Source of the DNA: Desulfobacteraceae bacterium | GTDB lineage: Bacteria > Desulfobacterota > Desulfobulbia > Desulfobulbales > Desulfobulbaceae | NCBI GenBank assembly: GCA_011372855.1 | Contig: DSAE01000120.1 | Coordinates: 1-33,559, forward strand | Direction: 5' to 3' | DNA: 33,559 nt | Part shown: piece by piece, positions 20,116 to 26,407 of the stretch | How the letters are laid out: the number at the start of each line of letters is the position of its first letter | Position numbering within the stretch: the first letter of the stretch is position 1 | The notes under the pieces: model-generated | Databases searched by the model: none | What the model was told of the DNA's origin: nothing | The model's input: only the letters and a program-made list of their open reading frames with translations | Made by a program: the position numbers and the translations under genes

Positions 20116-20877
20116 ATGAACGAACAGGATATACGCAACCTTCTTGAGCGGGTCAGGGACAACACATTGGCCGTCGGCGATGCCGTCGAGCAGTTGCGGC
20201 ACCTTCCCACCGAAATACTGCCCTCGGCCCGGCTCGATCATCACCGCCAGCTGCGCACCGGTCTGCCCGAGGCTGTTTTCGGGGAGAGCAAGACAGCGGC
20301 CCATCTGATCGAAATTCTTGCCGCGCAACTGAAAAGGCAAAACGTGGTCCTGGCGACCAGGGTGTCGCCGGATAAAGCGAGGGAAGTCTTCGGCAGACTC
20401 GACGGGCTGACCTACCATGACACGGCCCGGATGCTCACCGGCAATGAACAGCTCATTCAGGCTGACAGCGGCAGGGGGACAGTGGTTATCGTCTCCGCCG
20501 GCACCTCGGACCAGCCGGTCGCCGAAGAGTGCAGGATATCGCTGGAGCTGTTCGGCCACCGCGTCCGCTGCGTCTACGACGCGGGGGTAGCGGGCCTGCA
20601 CCGCATCCTGGCTCATTCCGAACTGTTGCGGGAGGCCGGGGTCATCATCGTCGTCGCCGGCATGGAAGGCGCCCTGCCCAGCGTGGTTGCCGGCATGGTG
20701 AGCGCCCCGGTCATCGGCGTTCCGACCAGCATCGGCTACGGTACCGGGGCGGGAGGCATCAGCGCCCTGCTCGGCATGCTCAACAGCTGTTCGCCCGGCC
20801 TCGCGGTGGTCAACATCGACAACGGCTTCGGCGCCGCCTGCATGGCCGCCGCCATTAACAGGCGGGGCGAAAAATAA
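20116..20877 (+). CDS. larB: LarB, nickel pincer cofactor biosynthesis carboxylase
   Basis: VIVSAGTSDQPVAEECRISLELFGHRVRCVYDAGVAGLHRIL, VVAGMEGALPSVVAGMVSAPVIGVPTSIGYGTGAGGISALLGMLNSCSPGLAVVNIDNGFGAA. Confidence 0.93.
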   Translation: MNEQDIRNLLERVRDNTLAVGDAVEQLRHLPTEILPSARLDHHRQLRTGLPEAVFGESKTAAHLIEILAAQLKRQNVVLATRVSPDKAREVFGRLDGLTYHDTARMLTGNEQLIQADSGRGTVVIVSAGTSDQPVAEECRISLELFGHRVRCVYDAGVAGLHRILAHSELLREAGVIIVVAGMEGALPSVVAGMVSAPVIGVPTSIGYGTGAGGISALLGMLNSCSPGLAVVNIDNGFGAACMAAAINRRGEK

Positions 20878-20886
20878 AGGCCGGCA

Positions 20887-20915
20887 TTGCCAAATACCGG
20901 GCAACGGTATATAAT
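20887..20915 (+). promoter_or_regulatory. Sigma70-like promoter of the secDF operon, with a TTGCC-N8-GGCAA dyad over the -35/spacer
   Basis: TTGCCA (20887-20892) - 17 bp - TATAAT (20910-20915). Confidence 0.65.
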
Positions 20916-20976
20916 AACCGGTTTTAACTGAAAAATTGCATGGTACTCCTCTGACCCTTACTCAAGAGCTTAACCG

Positions 20977-23544
20977 ATGAACACGTCGCTCAAATTGAAA
21001 CTCGGCCTGGTGGCCGTGCTGATACTCTTTTCCGTTGTGGCCGTCGTCCCCTCCTTTTATCCCAATGTTCCGGGGTGGTGGAAAAAATATCTGGCCCCGG
21101 AAGGACTGAAGCTGGGCCTCGATCTGCAGGGAGGCATCCACCTTGTTCTCCGGGTTGACATTGACCGGGCGATCCAGAATTCCCTGGATCTGGCCGCATC
21201 CGACCTCAAGGAGGTGCTGGCCGACAGGGATATCACCGCCGTGCGCATGGATTCGGGCGATGCGAGCCGGGTAATGTTCACGCTCCCCAACATCGGTGCC
21301 GTCGATACCGTTCGCGAAGTCATCCGGGGCGAATTCGAAAATCTCGATATCGCGGTTGAGGCGGAGGAAGGAAGTTTCCCGAAAATCACCCTGCAGTTGA
21401 AGAAGAACGAAATCGAAAATATCAGAAAAAACGCCGTCGTCCAGTCCCTGGAAATCATCCGCAATCGAATTGACCAGTTCGGCGTCACCGAGCCCGTCAT
21501 CATCCGCCAGGGGGACAACGAAATCGTGGTTCAGCTCCCCGGCATCAAGGATCCGGACCGGGCCATGGACCTCATCGGCCAGACCGCCCAGCTTGAATTC
21601 AAGCTGGTGGCCGACGACACCGGCATCAATCTCAACCAGTTGATCAACCAGGCCGTGCAGAACGGTCAATGGCAATGGGGGGAAAGCCGCCGGCAGCTGA
21701 ACCTCGCTCTCCAGGGCCAGATCCCGCCGGACACAGAAATCTATTTTGAACGGGTCGTCGACAACCAGACCAGGGCGGAAACCAGGGTCCCCATTCTCCT
21801 CAAAAACCAGGTCCTGATGACCGGGGAAATGGTCAAGGATGCCCAGGTGCGGATCGGCGGCAACTTCAACGAACCCTACGTCAGCCTCGACCTGACGGGG
21901 CGCGGCGGGACGGTATTCGGCCATGTCACCGAAAAAAATGTCGGCAAGCGGCTGGCCATCGTGCTGGACGAGGTTGTCCGTTCCGCACCGGTCATCCGGG
22001 AAAAAATCCTCGGCGGCAAGGCCCAGATATCAGGCAGCTTCACCCATGAAGAGGCAACGGACCTGGCCATTGTCCTGCGGGTGGGGGCCCTGCCGGCGCC
22101 GGTGGAAATAATCCAGAACCTTACCGTCGGTGCCAGCCTCGGCAAGGATTCCATCAACAGGGGACTGATGGCCGGCCTGTTCGGCACCTTCCTGGTCATC
22201 GTCTTCATGCTCGTCTATTACCGGATTTCCGGCATAATAGCCATTTATGCGCTGCTCCTGAACATGCTCTTTCTCTTCGTCGGCCTGGCCATGCTCACCG
22301 CGACCCTGACCCTGCCGGGTATTGCCGGCATCATCCTGACCATCGGTATGGCGGTGGATGCCAACGTGCTTATTTACGAGCGCATGCGCGAGGAGTTTGC
22401 CCTGGGCAAATCGGTCAAATCAGGAGTGGACGGCGGCTTTGACAACGCCTTCTCGAGCATCGTCGACTCCCAGGTCACCACCCTGATCACCGCCCTGGCC
22501 CTGTTCCTGTTCGGCACCGGCCCCATCAAGGGTTTTGCGGTGACACTGTCCCTGGGCATCATGCTCAACCTGTTCACTGTCCTGTTCTGCACCCGGCTGG
22601 TGTACGACGGGCTGTACAGCATGAAATGGCTGAAAGAGCTGCGGTTCCTGGAATTCATCAAGAAATCCGATTTCGATTTCCTCAAAGTCCGCAAAATAGC
22701 CTTCGGTTTGTCCGGGGTCATGGTCATGATCGGCCTGATCGGCTTTGTCCAGATCCTCAGAGGCCAGGCCAATCTGGGAGTGGATTTTTCCGGAGGGTCG
22801 CTGCTGCAATACCAGGCCCAGAAGCCGTTCGCCCTCGATGAGGTCCGTTCCGCCTTTGCCAGGAACGGCTGGGACAACATCGACCTGCAGGAAGTTCCCG
22901 GCGAAAACCGGCTGATCGTCAAGGTAAAGAAATCCGAGGAAACCGTCGGCCACCTGGGCGAGGAACTCACCGACATCCTCAATGCCGAACTGGCGGACAG
23001 GGCATTTATCGTCGAAAGCCAGTCGGAGATCGGCTCCTCGGTCAGCGCCGTGCTCCGCAACAAGGCCATCCTCGCCATTGCTATTTCCCTGCTCGGCGTC
23101 CTGGCCTACCTGGCCCTGCGTTTTGACCTGCGCTTCGGGGTCGCCGCGGCGGCCGCCACCTTTCATGACGTGCTGGCCGTGCTCGGCATCTGCTGGCTGC
23201 TCGGCCTGGAGTTCAACCTGCTGATCGTCACCGCCCTGCTCACCCTGGCCGGCTATTCCCTCAACGACACCGTTGTCGTTTTTGACCGCATCCGCGAAAA
23301 TCTGCACAAGAAAAAGGAAGGGGAGAGCCTGTTCTCGGTCATCAACCTCAGCGTCAACCAGGTCCTCAGCCGAACGGTGGTCACCGGCCTGACCACCCTG
23401 CTGACCCTCTTTTCCCTCTATTTCCTGGGCGGCTCGACCATCCACGATTTCAGCTTCGCGCTCCTGGCCGGCATCATCATCGGGACCTTTTCCTCCATCT
23501 TCGTGGCCAGCCCGATTCTTACCTTCTGGCCGGAGAGGGATTGA
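20977..23544 (+). CDS. secDF: Fused protein translocase subunit SecDF
   Basis: SecD half (LGLDLQGGIHLVLRVDID...GMAVDANVLIYERMREE) continuous with SecF half (ANLGVDFSGGSLLQYQ...LNDTVVVFDRIREN) in one 855-aa ORF. Confidence 0.95.
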   Translation: MNTSLKLKLGLVAVLILFSVVAVVPSFYPNVPGWWKKYLAPEGLKLGLDLQGGIHLVLRVDIDRAIQNSLDLAASDLKEVLADRDITAVRMDSGDASRVMFTLPNIGAVDTVREVIRGEFENLDIAVEAEEGSFPKITLQLKKNEIENIRKNAVVQSLEIIRNRIDQFGVTEPVIIRQGDNEIVVQLPGIKDPDRAMDLIGQTAQLEFKLVADDTGINLNQLINQAVQNGQWQWGESRRQLNLALQGQIPPDTEIYFERVVDNQTRAETRVPILLKNQVLMTGEMVKDAQVRIGGNFNEPYVSLDLTGRGGTVFGHVTEKNVGKRLAIVLDEVVRSAPVIREKILGGKAQISGSFTHEEATDLAIVLRVGALPAPVEIIQNLTVGASLGKDSINRGLMAGLFGTFLVIVFMLVYYRISGIIAIYALLLNMLFLFVGLAMLTATLTLPGIAGIILTIGMAVDANVLIYERMREEFALGKSVKSGVDGGFDNAFSSIVDSQVTTLITALALFLFGTGPIKGFAVTLSLGIMLNLFTVLFCTRLVYDGLYSMKWLKELRFLEFIKKSDFDFLKVRKIAFGLSGVMVMIGLIGFVQILRGQANLGVDFSGGSLLQYQAQKPFALDEVRSAFARNGWDNIDLQEVPGENRLIVKVKKSEETVGHLGEELTDILNAELADRAFIVESQSEIGSSVSAVLRNKAILAIAISLLGVLAYLALRFDLRFGVAAAAATFHDVLAVLGICWLLGLEFNLLIVTALLTLAGYSLNDTVVVFDRIRENLHKKKEGESLFSVINLSVNQVLSRTVVTGLTTLLTLFSLYFLGGSTIHDFSFALLAGIIIGTFSSIFVASPILTFWPERD

Positions 23545-23547
23545 ACC

Positions 23548-24279
23548 GTGACCGTCCTGCCCGACGGCTTTGTCCCGATCAGCACCACATCCCGCTTCCG
23601 TTTTGCCTGTCATCCGGAAGTTCCCTGCTTTACCGAATGCTGCCGGCAGCTGGACCTGGCTCTGACCCCCTATGATGTTCTGCGCCTGAAAAACAGGCTG
23701 AAGCTGCATTCCGGCCGCTTCCTCGAGCAGTATGTCATCATCGAGTGGGACCCGAGTCTGCTGTTCCCGCAATGCTACCTGACCATGATCGACGACGGCC
23801 GGGCAAGCTGCGTGTTCGTCTCTCCCGCCGGCTGCACCGTGTACGAGGACCGACCCGGCGCCTGCCGGGCCTATCCGGTGGGACGCGGCGCATCGGCCGG
23901 CAGGGACGGCGGGGTCGAAGAAACGCTGGTCCTGGTCAGGGAACCCCACTGCCTGGGCTTCAGGGAAGGACCCAGCCAGACGACCGGCGAATACTTTGCC
24001 GGCCAGGGCCTCGACGACTACTCCCGATGCAACGACACGCTCCTGGATGTCACCCAGCACCAACGGATACGGAACGGTTTCCGCCCTTCCCGCCGGCAAC
24101 TCGATCAGTTTATCCTGGCCCTGTACAACCTCGATACCTTCCGGCAGGAATTCAATGACGGCCGCATCACCCTGCGGCGGCCGCTCAGGGCGGATGAACT
24201 GCAGGGACTGGCCGGCGACGATGAACAGCTGCTCCTCCTCGGCATCCGCTGGCTGCGACAGGAATTGTTCGACGAATGA
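23548..24279 (+). CDS. YkgJ-family cysteine cluster protein
   Basis: FRFACHPEVPCFTECCRQLDLALTPYDVLRLKNRL ... CVFVSPAGCTVYEDRPGACRAYPVGRG. Confidence 0.88.
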   Translation: MTVLPDGFVPISTTSRFRFACHPEVPCFTECCRQLDLALTPYDVLRLKNRLKLHSGRFLEQYVIIEWDPSLLFPQCYLTMIDDGRASCVFVSPAGCTVYEDRPGACRAYPVGRGASAGRDGGVEETLVLVREPHCLGFREGPSQTTGEYFAGQGLDDYSRCNDTLLDVTQHQRIRNGFRPSRRQLDQFILALYNLDTFRQEFNDGRITLRRPLRADELQGLAGDDEQLLLLGIRWLRQELFDE

Positions 24280-24983
24280 CTGTTGACGGCAACTCACCCC
24301 TCGGCCCGGAGCTGACTGAAGCTCTGTGGCAGGCAAACCGCCGCTATTGTGAAGAGGAAGGTGGTTCGCACGGTCCCGACCACATTGACCGCGTCTACCG
24401 CACGGCCCTGGCCATCGGCAGGAAATTGCATGCCCGCCTGGACATTCTTGCGGCGGCAGCCCTGTTGCACGACATCGGTCGCCGTCATGAAACCGCGGGG
24501 CGGGGCAGTGTCTGTCATGCCCGCAAGGGAGCGGAAATGGCCGCGGAGATTCTTGTTGACCTTGGATTTTCCCCCGGGGATATCGAGGCCATCGTCCATT
24601 GCATCCGTTCCCACCGGTTCCGGGGCGGGGAGAGCCCGCAGACTCTGGAGGCTGAAATTCTGTTTGACGCCGACAAGCTGGACTGTATCGGCGCCATCGG
24701 CATCGGCCGGGCCTTTCTATTTGCCGGCCAGGTCGGGGCCAGACTGCATGACGCGGAAATCGACCATGCCCATACCCGCCCCTACTCGGCCGAAGACACC
24801 GCCTATCGGGAATTCCGGGTCAAGCTGAGCAGGGTCCGTGACCAGATGCATACCGGGCCTGGCCGCAGGCTGGCGGAACAGCGGCACGCGTTCATGGAAA
24901 CTTTCTTTGACGAACTGAACCGGGAAATATACGGTTCCGACAGTGAACGATGCGACCCACCCGACGGACGAAACCGATGCTGA
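24276..24983 (+). CDS. HD domain phosphohydrolase
   Basis: HGPDHIDRVYRTAL...AAALLHDIGRR...DADKLD. ATGA overlap with the upstream gene. Confidence 0.9.
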   Translation: MTVDGNSPLGPELTEALWQANRRYCEEEGGSHGPDHIDRVYRTALAIGRKLHARLDILAAAALLHDIGRRHETAGRGSVCHARKGAEMAAEILVDLGFSPGDIEAIVHCIRSHRFRGGESPQTLEAEILFDADKLDCIGAIGIGRAFLFAGQVGARLHDAEIDHAHTRPYSAEDTAYREFRVKLSRVRDQMHTGPGRRLAEQRHAFMETFFDELNREIYGSDSERCDPPDGRNRC

Positions 24984-25615
24984 AACTTGTCATCTTCGAC
25001 TGCGACGGTGTCCTGTTTGATTCCCGGGAAGCCAACCGCGCCTACTATAATCACCTGCTCGCCCGCTTCGGCTGCCCCCCGATGGACGAGGATGACCTCG
25101 ATTACGTGCATTCCCACAACGTCACCGATTCCATCGCCCACATCTTCCGCAACCAGCCCCTGATCAAAAGGGAGGCCGCCGACCGGTATCGGACCGAACT
25201 CGATTACGGTCCCTTCCTGCGCTACATGGTAATGGAGCCGGACCTGCTCGATTTTCTGCGCCTGATCAAGCCGAAATACCACACGGCCATCAGCACCAAC
25301 AGAACCACCACCATGCCGATGCTCCTTGACATCTTCCGCCTTCGACCGTGGTTCGACCAGGTGGTGACCGCCCTCGATGCGCCGCGGCCCAAGCCGGCGC
25401 CCGACGGCCTCTATATGATCCTGGACAATTTTCAGGTGGACGTCGACGAGGCCATTTATATCGGCGACAGCGAGGTTGATCGCGAACACACGAGGATCGT
25501 GGGGATGCGGCTCATCGCCTTCAAATCTCCCTCCCTCGAGGCCGAATACCACGTTGACAGCTTTACGGCCATTCCCCGGCTTGAACCATTCACCCGGACG
25601 AAAGAGGAGCGATGA
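24977..25615 (+). CDS. HAD-family hydrolase (phosphoglycolate phosphatase-like)
   Basis: MLKLVIFDCDGVLFDSREANRAYYN, KPAPDGLYMIL, AIYIGDSEVDREHTRIVGM. Confidence 0.9.
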   Translation: MLKLVIFDCDGVLFDSREANRAYYNHLLARFGCPPMDEDDLDYVHSHNVTDSIAHIFRNQPLIKREAADRYRTELDYGPFLRYMVMEPDLLDFLRLIKPKYHTAISTNRTTTMPMLLDIFRLRPWFDQVVTALDAPRPKPAPDGLYMILDNFQVDVDEAIYIGDSEVDREHTRIVGMRLIAFKSPSLEAEYHVDSFTAIPRLEPFTRTKEER

Positions 25616-26094
25616 TCCTGTTCATGGAACACGACATGCTGATGAGCGGACCCGACCGTGAAACCTGCGAACAGCATATTCGCCTGTTTTTCGATAAATC
25701 CCAGTTGGTCCACTATGACTCCATCGATTTCGACCGGGCCAACTCGGTCAATGGCACGGACGGGCGGTTTGAAGAGCTGTTGAGCAGCGCCATAGCCGGG
25801 AACCGCCAGGTGCTGTCCGACCTGCTCAACAAACTGCGGCAGGAAGGCTGCACCTCCCTTGACGACCTGCTGGTCATGCCGCAGGGATTCATGAGCAAGC
25901 TGCTGCACACCATGTGCCACCTGCTGGATGGTTTTTTCGGGGTGGACTCCCGCTTCTTCGACATCGATGAGATTTCCCACTGGCTGACGGAAAACCGGAA
26001 ACAGGAAATTGCCCGGTCCCCGGAGCAGTGCTGGCTTATCCGGGTACAGGGCCGCTCCGTCTATGGCCAGGGGTTTGAAGACAGGGAGGATTAA
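25612..26094 (+). CDS. Hypothetical protein (160 aa), last gene of the secDF operon
   Basis: ATGA overlap with the HAD gene; soluble acidic protein with no motif recognised. Confidence 0.75.
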   Translation: MILFMEHDMLMSGPDRETCEQHIRLFFDKSQLVHYDSIDFDRANSVNGTDGRFEELLSSAIAGNRQVLSDLLNKLRQEGCTSLDDLLVMPQGFMSKLLHTMCHLLDGFFGVDSRFFDIDEISHWLTENRKQEIARSPEQCWLIRVQGRSVYGQGFEDRED

Positions 26095-26141
26095 CCTGCC
26101 GGTTTGCTGCCGGTTTGTCGCTCATCCGGTCTTTTGATTCC

Positions 26142-26163
26142 TTCCATGAGCAGCATCATGGAA
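26142..26163. repeat. Perfect inverted repeat TTCCATGA-GCAGCA-TCATGGAA
   Basis: 8-bp arms at 26142-26149 and 26156-26163 in intergenic DNA. Confidence 0.7.
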
Positions 26164-26298
26164 TCGCCGATTTCCGCCACCGCGGTCAGGGCGGCCGGTA
26201 TCCGGAATGAGGAAGATGCTCACCCACCCGTTCTCCGATCGTCATGAACCGGCCGCCATTCCGGCTGCCTCCGGGCGCTGCCCTTGCAAAAAAGCTTC

Positions 26299-26327
26299 TT
26301 GTTGGAACTATTCGAATACTATACAAT
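26299..26327 (+). promoter_or_regulatory. Sigma70-like promoter for the E2-like/TPR gene
   Basis: TTGTTG - 17 bp - TACAAT; ATG at 26408. Confidence 0.5.
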
Positions 26328-26407
26328 AAGTGACCAGGGAGGCTGTCAGCCGGCCGGCCGTCCGGATCCTGTTTCGCCGTTTTCATCATTCACTGTGCAG
26401 GTTTACC

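Noticed and set aside
22420-24336. 638-aa minus-strand ORF opposite secDF/ykgJ
   Set aside because: Long only because of codon bias and GC content; composition (D/G/Q/E-rich, no core motifs) is typical of antisense frames.
26098-26118. Short tandem repeat TGCCGGTTT-GC-TGCCGGTTT
   Set aside because: Only two partial copies; not a CRISPR or VNTR.
26186-26389. 67-aa minus-strand ORF upstream of the E2-like gene
   Set aside because: No motif, overlaps the putative promoter and inverted repeats; likely spurious.
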